DNA of 64,000 nt from Adineta steineri. Lineage: Eukaryota > Rotifera > Eurotatoria > Adinetida > Adinetidae. Every line of letters starts with the position of its first letter. Positions within the stretch are counted from its first letter, which is position 1. The DNA lies in contig CAJNOI010000154.1 in assembly GCA_905250115.1 (NCBI GenBank), positions 90,204 to 154,203 on the forward strand. Direction: 5' to 3'. This document shows positions 20,111 to 33,131 of the stretch, one piece after another. The notes under the pieces are model-generated. The model was not told where the DNA came from. It saw only the letters and a program-made list of their open reading frames with translations, and did not search any database. Both the position numbers and the translations under genes were made by a program.

Positions 20111-22803
20111 TGCTTCGATAAGTTGTCGCTGTCATTCTTATTGGATTTACACCAAAATAACACCAGTATTCATCCTCTCCATTCAAACATTCCCATTGTT
20201 TATTACAGCGCGCATTACGCTGGCATGTACCATTTAGACACATAGCATCTTTGAGTCCATTGCAACTCAGCTCATCCTTATAAAAACACGCTATACGTTT
20301 ATCATAATCTGAACAGGTAAAATGTACAGAACAAAGCACAAACGAGTGTACACATGCATTCTTTGTATCCGTGCAACCGTATCGTCAACCAAGAACATCT
20401 GAATCACACCTGAATAGATTACGTTCATCAATTTTGCCAAGACAATCTATGCGTCCATCTCCAATTCTTTCAAGTTCTATACATGGTGGATTTAATGTGA
20501 AATTAAGTGGATTATCAACATTGGCAAGAAGACAAGGATATTCAATTGTAATATTACATAGATTAGCAAATGGTTGCTCTTTATATCGATCGTAGCAACT
20601 CGTCCATATTTTAGTGAAATCTAACACTAGCTGATTATGTTTGTCAGTAAAATTACCTACTTGAAGCAATAATCGTTGTTCATCAGATGCATCACTACAA
20701 TCCCATTCACCTAAACATATTCAATTCAACACGATGATCACAATATAAAAACAACTATCTTACCATCACACAGCCAAACAAAAGGAATACACTGTCCTGT
20801 AAGACAACGATATTCATTATCGGCACATATCCATTTATGTAAACAATGTTCGACGTTCTCATCAGTACTTATTGCTGTATCAGAGAATGTATCACAGTAT
20901 TGTGCGAATGGAAGTACTTTAGAAGAGGAGACTGGGGTTATAATTGCCATATTGTTTTTATTAATAGACGGTTGAATAATGTGACTACGAATTATATGAC
21001 ATTCAGTTGCATCCTTACTATTGCATTACAAAGTTTTCAAAGCAATATTAGTTTCACCTAAATATATATCTTCACCATGTTTACACACGAACGATTCTGT
21101 ACCAATACGAACTGCCGGTAAACAAATCGCTTCCTGTTCACGTGTAAGACAATTTAGACAATGATTACTATAATGTTGAATAGGCGAAATTATGGTTGTC
21201 TCATCGAAATAGTTAACATCCCCCTTGCAGTTCCCAATACCATCATGAATACGATGTGGTGATAAACAGAATTCGTTACATGAAGTAGCCACTTCTTCAA
21301 CAGTGGAAAGATTAAAGTATTAAAGCCATTTATGCCAACATGCAGTATCAAAATGAGGAGCGAGAATTGAATAATTGCGTATAAAAGATGACTCTGAATT
21401 AGGGCTTGCTGCATATAGACATATACGTCGATCAACTTTTGTATTAAGAGATAAGAAAAAAATTTTAGACTCGGGAATCAAGAAACCATTCCCAGTTATA
21501 GTTAACTGAAAACCAGCGCATCGCATTTGACCTTTTGTAATAGCATAATTAGGTAACACAGTAGGTGTTAATTGATAGTCTGAGTCGTAATAAGTGTTCA
21601 TCAGAGGACCGAGCAACGGTCCTCGTGGATACCTGATCCAACCAAGATTTGATCGGCAATCGCCTTTTAATAATAAGGATATAATATCATCCGTTGGGCA
21701 ATTGGTAGATAGACGAAATGAGAGTCGGCATTTTAGAACAAACTGACACAAACTGTCTAGAGTACCGTTGACTTGATTACTCCATGAAGCAGACAACCAC
21801 ACACAAAAGCCGTCTTTTAGTGTCCACAATCGCGCAGGTCGATGAATTTCACAGAAAAATGCCAAATCACGTAATGTACTGCACGAGAATGTTAAATTAT
21901 TCCCGTTGAATAGATCGGCTACAGATCTAACAAAAGCATATGGTGTGGTGCACTGGCCATCTCCACAAGAAAAGGATTTAGATTCTGAACATATATGTTC
22001 GTCGCATTCCATACCCTTCTCTCGGGGACAAGACTCTTCAAAATCGGATCGAGTAAGCTCATCAGATGTGTCTTGACAATCAAATTCACCTAGAAAAGAC
22101 GAAAGTTGTTCATATATTAAATAGAAAACTATATCTTTGAGGTGAAACAGATTAATTCAGTGAATAAAATATCCATCAGTACATTTTAAGAGCTGGTAAA
22201 TATGTGATAGTACAATGAGTGAAATACTTCACTCGGATAAAATATATACAACTAACCATCTAGCCAATACCCTTCAGGAATGCACAAACCATTTTGACAC
22301 CGAAATTCATTTTCGAGACATTCATTCATTTCTACCTTATCACAATTTTCTTCGTCTACACCATTCATACAGTTTTGCGCACCTTTAACATGAAAAATAG
22401 AGTTCAATAGAAATATTTTAATCAATTACCATCACAAATATTTCTCCAATCCAAACATAAAAGTCCATATTCACAATCAATAGAAGTATAGCACATCCGT
22501 CGACGTTGAAGTTGACCGGCCAGTGCATGGTTTTTATCCTGTATTTTGATTGCACGAGCTGTTTCAACAAGTGTATAACCGACATAAAGCTCATATTCAC
22601 AGTAACGACCAAAAACACCTTTCATAGAAGAACAACTAGAATATGGATGTTAAATGACATGTTACGTTCAAAAACTTCAACATGTAATTGACTCACTTGC
22701 ATACATAATCGTTATCATCGATCAAAGCAGATGAATCATTTTCTTTACGACGAAAATAATAGGTTCCATATCGATCTGCCTGTTCAATTGCTGAATGAAA
22801 AGT

Positions 22804-23258
22804 CGAAAGTACAGGGGTGTCCCGAAGTCCAAAACATTGGGGGGGGGGGCCGTCAATGAATTTCGCGAGATTTTTTGAAAAGTTTCAAAAACATTCCAAG
22901 TATTTTTGTAATTTTTCAGAAATTTTGGAAGATTTTCAAGATTTTTTAAAAAAATGTCTTCAATTTACCCACAATTTTCAAAGAATTTTCAACATCTTCG
23001 GAGTTTTTTTTAGATTTTCAAGATGTTCGAAAAGTTTTCAAGGATTTTTTAAAGTAAAAAAAAAGAATTTTGAAAATTTTTCGAGATTTAAAAAAAATCG
23101 CGATGTTTCTTACTAATTTTCTCATAAATTTCAAGATTATTTCTAAAACTTTCCGAAAATGTTCATAAACTGATGAGCCAAAAAACAAAATTTTCTAAGA
23201 TTGGGGGGCCGTCGCGGCCCCAAAGGCCCCCCGTCGGGACACCCCTGCGCCGAAAGTA
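22804..23258. mobile_element. hAT-type MITE with 8-bp target duplication
   Basis: The element spans 22812-23250. Its ends are CAGGGGTGTCCCGA (22812) and the exact reverse complement TCGGGACACCCCTG (23234-23247), with three extra bases CGC at the right. CGAAAGTA flanks both sides (22804-22811 and 23251-23258). The interior is low-complexity TTTTCAAGATTTT-like with no transposase. CAGGGG ends and 8-bp duplications are typical of hAT elements. It sits inside exon 1 of the 7TM receptor gene. Confidence 0.85.
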
Positions 23259-23933
23259 CAGTACTTGGATTGATATCATCTTTGAAAAGTGAAGAAAACG
23301 AATATGCAACGCCACCATTTTCACATTGTATTTGATCATTTGCATTTATTTGTTTTGTATAATTAGTGATATTCTTCGGCTGAATGCAATATTTGATATT
23401 ACGTGTATTCGTAAATTCATTTGTATAATCCAAACAATCAAAATACTGTGCATTTGGCAATATATCTGTATCATGTATTAATTCTATACCATGAATGGTG
23501 ACTAGTGCCTTTATTAAAAGTTCGATAAACGTGAAAATAAACCATGTATTCATTCTAATAATTTTTATTCTGTCACCTTCATTGATAAATGCATCCTTTG
23601 TTAAATAATAAGTTATAGAGAGAAGTACGTGTCAGATATAGAATTTATTTAATCACTTCTTTGAACACATTCAATCAACAGTCAGTTGGCTTTATAAGTA
23701 CGTGACATAAATATTCAATAACAATATTCTCTGGATTGTAAAGACAACTTCTAGAAACGGAAATTATCCTGTGCTTATTTCTATATTTGTTTCTAATGAG
23801 CATAGTTCAAAATGGTCACATCGTGTTTTCTGAATCAATAGTATTTATTAAATTGTTTCATGTATTTTGATAGACAAATTGGTGCTGCGCAAGCAGATCT
23901 TAAAAAAGCAACGGTGGGTGCGCCGAGCAGAGT

Positions 23934-24056
23934 CTTGAGGGTGTAGGTGAGGGTATGAATATGGGTGGGTGGATATTGAAGAAAACCGGCCTCTACATCT
24001 TGAAGGTGGGTGTGGCATTTATCATTCTCACCCACACCCACACCCACACCCTCAAG
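23934..24056. repeat. Telomere-like hairpin element 10 (compound)
   Basis: CTTGAGGGTGTAGGTGAGGG at the left pairs with CACCCACACCCACACCCTCAAG (ends 24056). An inner CATCTTGAAGGTGGGTGTGG suggests a second copy. Confidence 0.75.
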
Positions 24057-24423
24057 ATATTGGAACTTATTCAAGAATTGATATATTTATAAAAGATCGA
24101 TTCGAGGATATACACGTCTTCTTATTCTTTATATTAGAAATTTTAAATCAACAACAATGAGTCAAGTTAAAGAAATATTAGCTAAAATTGTTGATCTTTC
24201 ATCATCATCATCATTTTTTATTTAGTCGGCCATTAGATGTTCTCATGAAACCTCTCATAACCATTGTGACTATTAATCATTGTAAAAGTGTCAACACAAT
24301 CGAGTACAATTTGGTGAAAGTATCAGATTTTTAGCCTAAAACTTCAGTTGTTTACAAAATTTTGCAACGATTGTAATTCTACTATAAAGCATCGTAGGTA
24401 TGAATCAAGTTAGAATATTACAC

Positions 24424-24483
24424 GGGTGTGGGTGTAACTAGTAATTCACACACCACATCTATGCCGACACCCGCACCCTCAAG
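24424..24483. repeat. Telomere-like hairpin element 11
   Basis: GGGTGTGGGTGTAACTAG pairs with CGACACCCGCACCCTCAAG. It lies about 350 bp beyond the FG-GAP gene stop. Confidence 0.7.
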
Positions 24484-24827
24484 ATTATTGAACAAGAACA
24501 AATTTATTTATTTATCTTTGTTATTTTTTATGCAGTATATCGATTGCTGAACAAGCAAAGGTTGAAATTAAAAAATTAATTTGTTTTCAATTGAATATGT
24601 TTTACTTTACTCGATAACTAAATCCACTTAGATCAATACAAATAGTTCGATATTAAAATTCATTTTATTTAAAATTGATTAAAGTAAAAATAAAGTTTTA
24701 AATAAATTCCAAATATCTTTGAAAAGTGAACAAAAATTAAAATCATGAAGTTTAGAATAAACAACATTTAAAGCAAAAGAAATTCTTTTAAATATTGACG
24801 ACATAAAAGACAAAATAATATTTCTAG

Positions 24828-27800
24828 TTATTGATCACAATTTGAACTTAATAAAATTTGAATCCTATTTATTCTTGCATCAATAAAAACAAGATCATCT
24901 TTTCCATCTTGATTTAAATCAGCTGCTTTCAATGAATGACAACATTTATCACTATTATTTTCATTAATTCTGTAATATATATTAGTTCGACGAAATATTC
25001 CAAACTTTCTTCCAACAAATATATTTATAGTTCCATTACAAGTTAATACAGCTAAATCATCGATTGAATCATTATTAAAATTCAATCGAGCAACTGATGT
25101 CGGGCGAGTTTCTGTCAAATAAATTTGTTGAGTGTATTCGTTATAATCATAATCAAGTAGAACCTGTAATGTATCAGATTGAAAAGAAACACCTGCTAAA
25201 TCATAATGTTCATCATCATTAAATCGTCCTTTAATGAATGCTGATGGAGATCTATACATATACTTTTCAACTCCATAGTCATAACAGTATTTCAATTGAT
25301 TGGTATTATTTTGTTTTAAAAAAGGATGTATTCTACCGGCACCACCACATATAATCAAATCATTTGCTTCTCCATTGTTATTGACATCATCGATGATTAT
25401 TGATGTAATATTTGCTTTATCCGGTAGATATATGCTACAATCAACTTCAGTATCAAATGATTTTTCATTGTTTGAATTAAGAAATATATCTAATTTTCCG
25501 CCGAATACATCATTATTTATATTATAAACTATTAATAAATCGATAAATTCATCATTATTCAAATCATTGACTTCAATCAATTCTGGACGATGATTATTTG
25601 AAAAACGGTACGCTGGTATTTCGAATAGATTATTCGATTCATTACCGAAGAAAATCATGATTTCCTTTGTTCCATATAATGTCACAACTGAAATAGAAAA
25701 GAAAAAGCTGAAATTATTCTATGACATTTTTTTTTATCCCTTATCAAGAAAATGATGGAAACATATTAAGTATTTCCGTACTGAATTGCTGTAAACTACT
25801 AGTTGAAACTAATACAGATTTATCTTTGAATGATATTCAATTATCAAACATTTACCTAAATCTAATAATCCATCATTATTTAAATCAGCACTTTTTAAAT
25901 CACGTGGTTTTGATTTATTTCCTGTTGAATAGATTTTGGATGTTCGAAATGTGCCATTTCTATTTCCTAAAAAGACACTTATTGTATCAGAATCAGAATT
26001 CGTCACAAGTAAATCAATAATTGAATCTTGATTAAAATCACTCGTTATGAGTGACGTAGGATCAAGACCAGTTGAATAAAATTCAGATTGATATTTCCAA
26101 GTCAAATAACAAATATCTACAAAATAAATGAAATAACTATCGGATTACTGATCATTATATTTACAAATACCTGGTGATACCGATGTAAATTCTGTTATTA
26201 CATTACTACTACTACTATTACTGATTAGAGTGGTCTGTGTACTTGTTACGATAAAGTTTTCTTCGATATCTCGATTGAGAAACAAAATAACGGTACTGGT
26301 AATTATAGTACATATGGCAAACAAAATTAAACTAATGATAAGTATTCGATCACAACGTCTGCTTCGTCTTAAAGAACAAATATTCAGAAAATTTGATCAA
26401 TCTAATTACTTACGAGTTTATTTGTTCTTCAGTAGAATTCACATTGATCTAAATGATACAAAAGTCAAGAAAAAAACTATTTACACGATCGATTCAATAC
26501 TACAGAATCGTCGAAAGTTCTATATGATAATAAATAGATTAACAATACCTGAACTGTTGTTGTTATTTGATCTGGAATGACAGCAATATCTGATTGATGC
26601 AAATCTATTCCAATTTGAGTTTTCTTTTTTCGATAATCAATTATTTTATAAATAATTAATCCAATCAAAAATACACCAATATGTAATCCTTTAGTTAAAC
26701 CGCCAAACAATGCAAATAATGTTGTTGCAACATAAATTGAATTATATTGCATCTTATACGAATATTGACATGATTGAGGATTACATTCATTGAAATAACG
26801 ATTAAATGATGGTTTAGGAAACCATTGAGAAATGAAAAGTTGACTAAGAAGTGTTTCAATTGTTGGATTTGGATTTGATAATAAAGAAGAGGTAAGAATA
26901 TTATATGGAATTGGTTTCGAAGTATAAACTATTGCACGTAAAATATCCATACATGTTTGATTATAAAGACATGTTAAACTCGATTGAAGAAGAGAATCAA
27001 GTGGTAAACAACCAGAAAAAAATCTTGGTAAATTTTCTCTTAACGATTGATTTGATGTACGAAAAGAAAAATCAACGGATTCTGAACAAGTTGAATATCT
27101 TCCACATGAACAATTATCTTTTCCATATATTTCTGATCGTGCTATTACATTTAATACAGATCCTAGCTGTAAACTATAAAGCTCTGTATTACTTAAGTAG
27201 AATCTCCAGTTCGATGAAAATAACGAAGCTAATTGATTTGCGTGATTTATTGCTTGAATTAATTTGAACGTTTCTATAAATTGATCAGATGTTGTTGTTT
27301 TAAATTGTTCAATAATTAATTTTATTTTCCTATTGAATTCATCTTGTGGTATAACATGCACTGTAATAAAATCAGTTTCTTCAAATTTTGATACTGCTGT
27401 ATTCAATGTATTTTGAGAAAGTTCACAAAATTTTAACAATGCGTCAAAATGATGACGAAGTCTTGCTTTAAAGTCATCAGCAGAATAATATAATACATAT
27501 TCACTACCGATATTAGGCATACTTTCAATCCATTTAGGTGAAATAAATATACTTGAACAAATCTGGTGATATTCAGGTTTAATTTCAGCAATAATTTTTT
27601 TGTGTTTAATAGCAGTATTTGTACAAGAACATCCAAGTTTAACAGAATATTGATTATATAATTCTTTATATTTTAATAAAGATGGTGATTTATCAATATC
27701 TGTAATTGTTTGTTGTTTTATAAATGTATAAATTATAAGAATAAATAATGTTGTAATCAGTAAAATTAAATATATTCGAGTTGAACGTCGATTTCTACGA

Positions 27801-30800
27801 ATGATTTTTAGATCTTGTGACGGTGGAATAGTTGGAAAAAGATTTAATTCTTTTAATTTTTGTTTGCGACGTATGAATAGAGTACGAAGACCATTAGAAA
27901 ATCCTAAATTAAATAGCTTTAATTAGTTTCTATTAGACATACATGTACCAATAGAAGTGACGAACATCCTTTTTAATAATACCCCCTTCTATCTTTTTCA
28001 TCCGTCTCCTTCTCTTTCCTTTTTTTAACTAGTTCTATCGTTTCATGTTTTCCCTTTTTCTCTCTAGTATATGAACCCGTGTTGTATGTTAAATAGTTAC
28101 ATTTGAATGTAGTACTTAGTCGAATAAACATCGCGCTTTAAGGCACTATAACTATGTCTCTCCATTTGTCATAACCATGGGTATGCACCTGTAGCTCATT
28201 TATATCAATGCCCAACCAGTGGTAGAGCTGCATCTTGAGGGTGTGGGTGCGGGTGTTCAAGTAGTCATATAAAAGAAACACCCACACCTACACCCTCACA
28301 CCCTTCCAAGTTCCGTTGTCTCTGGTCTGTTTCAGGCCATGAGACGTGTCTACTATACACCAAAGTAAACCGATTACTCAGTCTGATATCTCACGTACCG
28401 GGAATCTCAGTCTATTACAGGTTTCGGTGTATGCCTAGTTTCTATAGGAAATTTCTTACGTATTCTTAAAGATATTGTTTGTCTTGTAGTGATGACATTT
28501 TGATGTCGACGACGAAAAACAAAATTTGAAATTGAAAAAATCGATTTAACAAGAATTGGTAATAGTAAACGTAGAGCAGTATTAATTCCTCCAATTAATC
28601 CAAGAATTGTTGTTATAGTATATATAAGACTGAATCGAGTCTTATAACTATATTGACATTCTAATGGACGGCAATGATCAAAATATGAATCAAATAGACT
28701 TTCATTAGTCCATGATTCAATAAAAAGATTATTAACTATTTTATCAATTCGTTCATATTGAGTTTTATTTGATGAAAGTTTTGTAAAATTTTTAGTTGAA
28801 TTAATAAATTTCGTTATTTGAGAAAAACATTGATCTTGATAAAAACATTCTAATGTTGATATAAGAAGAGATTGTAATGGATTCCATGTTTGAAACATTC
28901 CTGGAATAATCGAACTAATTCCACTTTCATTAATCATCGTTTCTCGATAACATTCATAACTTGATAGAGAAGTACAAAGACATTCATCATCGAGTACTGA
29001 ATTACAATCATCTCTTTCCTTCCGTGGATAATAAAAAAACAGAAAGTTTTTAAAAACTTGATAATTTTCATCAAAACTATACGGAAAAGTAAACAAAGAA
29101 TTCATTGGTGTAATAAATTGATTGATATCAAAATTAAGTCGTAATAAATTTAATATTCGTTGAAAGGTTTCCGGTACATTTCGTTTAAATTCTTCAATAG
29201 TTGAATTCATTTGTGTTTGAAATATTTCACGAGGAAGTACATAATTAGTAATCAGTTTTGTTCGATAAAATGATTCAAGAGAATCTTGAATTGTTTGATT
29301 TGCGATTGAACATAATGTTGATAAAAGTTGGAAATGAAATTGAGATTGATAACGAATATCACGCGTTTTCAATGGTAAAGATGATGATTGCAAAAATTGA
29401 AGATTAATCCACTCAGAAGAAATAAAATCACTCTTACAAACTTCATGATATTCAGGTTTAATTTTAGTTATTAATTCTTTTTCTATTGTTGTATTTTGGC
29501 AAGGACATCGTAAAGTTGATGGATATTGATCATAAAGTTGATCGAAATCAGGTAAGGTTGGTGATTTCTTGATAACATGAATTGTTTGTGGTTGAAGTGT
29601 TGTAAATAAAATGAGAATTATCAAAGCTAACGACAATAAAATCAAATAAATTCGTGTTGTATAACGTTGTCGTCGAAGAATATGTTCGTCTTGTGGTGAA
29701 ATACCATTTTTGAAAAGATTTAATTCGATTAGTTTTTGTTTTATTAATTGACAAAATCTTTTTACACGATCATTGAGAGAAAGTGTCGGATTTTCAGGAG
29801 ATTCATTTGATATGATTTGTGTTGTAGGTGTTCTTAGTTTAATAATAAGTTTGCGAAGAAAAGGCCATATTGTTTTGATAATAATTGGTACAAGAATTCT
29901 CAATATTGATGATAAACCACCAAATAAACCAATAATTGCTATGAATATAAATAAAATATCATGACGTTGCATTACTGTATATTGACAAGAACTTGGTGAG
30001 CAATGATTAAAATATCGTTCAAAGGATGCTTCTTTTGACCAATGAATAACAAACATTCGACTAAGTAGTGTTTCTATTGTTGAATTTAAATTTAAATTCG
30101 AAGAATTTAATTTTTGATAAATATTTGTTGAGTTAGTCACAATATTAATGAATGTTTGATTATAAAATACTTCAAGTGTCGAATTAAGAAGTGCACTAAG
30201 CATATAGCAGCCTGTTTGAAATCCATGAACAGTATTATTTTTAAATGTTGTTAAACCCATACATTTTGTAGCTGTTGAACTTGAACAGTTACAAGAGGAA
30301 CCATTAGCAAGTGTATAATTTTTTCCAGAATATCCAGTAGTTTCTTTATACTCTTCGTAATATTGGTCAACAGGTAAAATACTTGTTAAGGAAGCACCAG
30401 TCATGAATAAACTTTGTGCGGTTATATCTTGAATAAATTTTATTGTTCTTAAAAAATCTTTTGGAATTAATTCAATAAAAACTTCTAATGAGGAGTTTAT
30501 CTGATCTTGAAAGGATTCTTCAGGTATTAATTGTGATTGAATAAAATCAATTTCTTCAAATCTTTTAATATGATGTCCAGTTGTATTTTGTGCTGTTTGG
30601 CAAAGTTCACGAAGTGTTCGAAATTGAAATACAGCTGTTTGATAAAAATCAGATGAACTTGAATCATTTGAAAATAATTCATAGAAATTATAAAGTTGAT
30701 CAATAAATTCATCAGATATTAAATCACTTTCATTTTGACATAATTCATGATAGTCTGGTTTAATGTCAACAAAATCTTTATATGGAATTGCTATTGTTTT

Positions 30801-31082
30801 ACAAGGACATTTCAATGAAAATTCTTTTGGTAAATTTGAATATTCTTTAAAGGAAGGAGATTCTTTTTTGATTGTATTTTCATAAAGAAGAAGAGAATAA
30901 TAAGAACCTATAATTATTATAGCTATTATTAGTAGAATTAAATACAAACGGGTTGATCGACGTTCATTTCGTATAATTAATTCATTTTCATTACCACTTT
31001 TAAATAAATTTAATCGAAGCAAATGAAATTTTAAAAATGATGCAAATGCATATAAATGATTGCGGAGAGTTGTAATATTCAT
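24828..31082 (-). CDS. Seven-pass membrane protein: 3x (TM-Cys-rich-TM) + TM + FG-GAP
   Basis: Six minus-strand exons: 31082-28460, 27903-26549, 26448-26414, 26367-26171, 26116-25856, 25687-24828; 5331 nt, all phases consistent, 1776 residues. Three homologous modules of about 440 residues (1-430, 430-875, 875-1325) each have a basic R-S/T-TR-x-YLxLL edge, a TM, CxC...PxYHxxC, a Cys-rich ectodomain, YFxxCxPxxCxY and a second TM with GLFGG or GLIGG. A seventh TM (ILIISLILFAICTIITSTVI) leads to FG-GAP/VCBS repeats (DFNQDSIIDLLV, DLNNDGLLDL, DLNNDEFIDLL, DLNQDGKDDLVF), an integrin-alpha-like Ca2+-binding propeller. Topology predicts the propeller outside the cell. The module family is not named; function as adhesion or receptor is inference. 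Intron 1 (27904-28459) contains hairpin 12. Confidence 0.85.
28234..28301. repeat. Telomere-like hairpin element 12 (intronic)
   Basis: CTTGAGGGTGTGGGTGCGGGTG pairs with CACCCACACCTACACCCTCA. It lies in intron 1 of the FG-GAP membrane protein gene. Confidence 0.75.
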
Positions 31083-32250
31083 CGTAATCTAAAATATATT
31101 CTACATTTATTGAAAACAAACTATCAGAGATGCAATAATGACAGTAATTCATCGGTAAACGGTGAGATCAGTGGGTTGCGTATTCTCACTACTGCATCCA
31201 TTCTAGGTTACATAGTAATTTTTTCAATATTCAATTGCGTAAATATGTTTGAGAAACTTAAGTGTATTTAGTGTATTCATCTAAATATCTATTCAGATAG
31301 TGCAGCATTTAGTTTTAATGCTAACTCGTGAGAGAAAAATATTCAAATAAATTCTTTGTCATGGCCTATGAAAATTTTTGGGATCTAATAGAAGCAAGGG
31401 GGAAAAAGCGGATCTTGAATTTTCGGATCCTAAGGATTCTGATGGATTCTTGTGGATTCTCCTGGCTCCTGGTGTATTATTCTGGCACCTGATAGATTCT
31501 AGAATATATTTTTGAATATATTTCAGTATCGATGATGGTGCATTTGTAACTAGCAACTCTCATTTATATCTTTTAAATGATTTATAGATTGTATTGAATA
31601 AAAAAGTGCTATTTTGCAACTATTTATATTGATCTACATTTGAATATATGTGTAATTATATGCTTACAACAAAGCATCTTGAGGGTGAGGGTGTAGCGTG
31701 TATAGGAGTTTATGTATGGCTGATATATAGCGACACGCGCGCCCACACCCACACCCTGATCAAATCGTATTGATATGCTTTGTTTTCCGTGAATAAAAAA
31801 GACCTTCACGACACAAGAAAATTCACCTGGTCTATCACACAAAGTTCCTTCTACAAACATCAATGAGAAACCCATGTCACGAGGATTACTACAAGTTGAC
31901 TGGTCTTCTTCCCATTGCTACGACTCCTCCGATAATTACACCACCCACATCGGTTTCTAACGCTACTTACGACTTCACCCAACATCAACATCTCTAACCC
32001 TACTCACAATTTTATCCTACATCGAGGTCGAAACTTCACCTACGATTTCTCCATACATCGAGATCCCTAACCAAATTCATAATTTTGCCCAACATCAAGA
32101 TTTTTATACCTAAGAGTAATTCTGCCAAACGATGGTCATACCTGTATAGGGACTTAATAGCACAGGCCCGTGTACTATCATCTACTATAGTTTTCATCAA
32201 TACCAGTGTTTTGCACAAAAAGCAAGTCAAGTATCAACGATACACTTAAA
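31083..32250. other. Intergenic with hairpin and dispersed repeat
   Basis: No gene is visible. 31328-31395 resembles 34398-34465 (AAATTCAAATAAAT..CTTT.TCATG.C.TATGA.AATTT). A hairpin lies at 31678-31757. Confidence 0.55.
31678..31757. repeat. Telomere-like hairpin element 13
   Basis: CTTGAGGGTGAGGGTGTAGCG pairs with CGCGCCCACACCCACACCCT, preceded by AGCAT as in other copies. Confidence 0.7.
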
Positions 32251-32705
32251 AACAACACTGCCCACTCTCACCCTATAACACATACTCACAACCACGTCCA
32301 CTTTCTCTCGCCCATTTCAACCCTACTCGGCTGACTCTTACCCATTATCATCCACTTTCACTCGTTCTTGCACTATTTCGCTTACTTCTACCCACTCCTA
32401 CCCTTTTTCACTCACTTCGACCCACCCGTGGCCCATTTTCACCCACTTCTACCCCACTTACTTTACTACACCCATTTCCACCCACTTCTACCCCACTTAC
32501 TTTACTGCACCTATTTCCACCCACTTCACCCAGTTCTACCTTCTTTCACCCACACCCATCTACTTCAACCCTATTTCACTCATTTCCATCCAGTTCCATT
32601 CTATTTCACCCATTTCCACCCTCACCCACACCAAGTCATACCCACTTCTACTCTATTTCACCCAGTCCATCCGTTTCCATTCAGTTCTATCCTATCTCAA
32701 CCAAT

Positions 32706-32820
32706 CAAGGCGGAAAGAGCGGAATCCGAATTCCTGAGGATTCCGAAAACACGTTTCGGAGATTCCCGAGGATTCGATGAAACCGTTTTGAACTCCAGGA
32801 TTCCAGATTCCGCTCTTTTC
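32706..32820. repeat. Foldback insert A in the minisatellite
   Basis: It begins AAGGCGGAAAGAGCGGAATCCG and ends CCAGATTCCGCTCTTTT, so GAGCGGAATC at the left is matched by GATTCCGCTC at the right. GAGGATTCC is repeated inside. Confidence 0.65.
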
Positions 32821-33131
32821 CACTTGCACCCAGTTCTACCTTACTTCACCCAGTCCACCCACTTCTACCCTATTTCACTCAATCCCCTAGGTCTACTCGA
32901 TTCCACCCACTTCCACCTTATTTCACCCACACCCACACCCTGTTTCACTTATTTCCATCGATTTCCGTCCAGTTCTACTCTGTTTCACCCAATCCTACTC
33001 TATTTCATCTATTTCCACCCACTTCTACCTTTTTTCACCCATTTCCATCTACTTCAACCCTACTTCATTCATTTCTATCTACTTCTACTCTATTCCACCC
33101 ATTTCCATTCAGTTCTATCCTATCTCACCCA

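Larger units (their letters stand above)
16967..23553 (-). pseudogene. LDLa/EGF/7TM receptor gene, disrupted
   Basis: Six minus-strand exons: 23553-22697, 22635-22430, 22382-22257, 22089-20764, 20710-18351 and 18297-16967. With two insertions removed the sum is 5463 nt with all phases matching (1820 residues). Order: signal peptide (MNTWFIFTFIELLIKALVTI), EGF-like module, LDLa modules (NEFRCQNGLCIPEGYWLDG; NEYRCLTGQCIPFVWLCDG, each with intron at the DG), Cys-rich stretches, at least four EGF repeats (CICTNDFYGEYC, CTCQSGWYGDRC) and a rhodopsin-like 7TM domain of about 340 residues. A cell-surface receptor coupling to G proteins is expected. Disruptions: TAA 21320-21322, TAA 21026-21028, TGA 20385-20387, a hAT-type insertion (22812-23250) and a telomere-like insertion (19827-20110). 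The 7TM part alone (from the ATG at 18013) remains open and could still be expressed. Confidence 0.85.
23554..24827. other. Intergenic with two hairpins
   Basis: This lies between the start of the 7TM receptor gene and the end of the FG-GAP gene. Hairpins lie at 23934-24056 and 24424-24483. No further gene is recognised. Confidence 0.6.

Noticed and set aside
22817-23116. Phe/Lys-rich 99-residue frame
   Set aside because: It lies wholly in the hAT MITE and reflects TTTTCAAGA-type low-complexity sequence.
28407-28459. Apparent C-terminus KKFPIETRHTPKPVID of a separate 891-residue protein
   Set aside because: The GTAAGA donor at 28459 and in-phase joining to the next exon show this is read-through into an intron.
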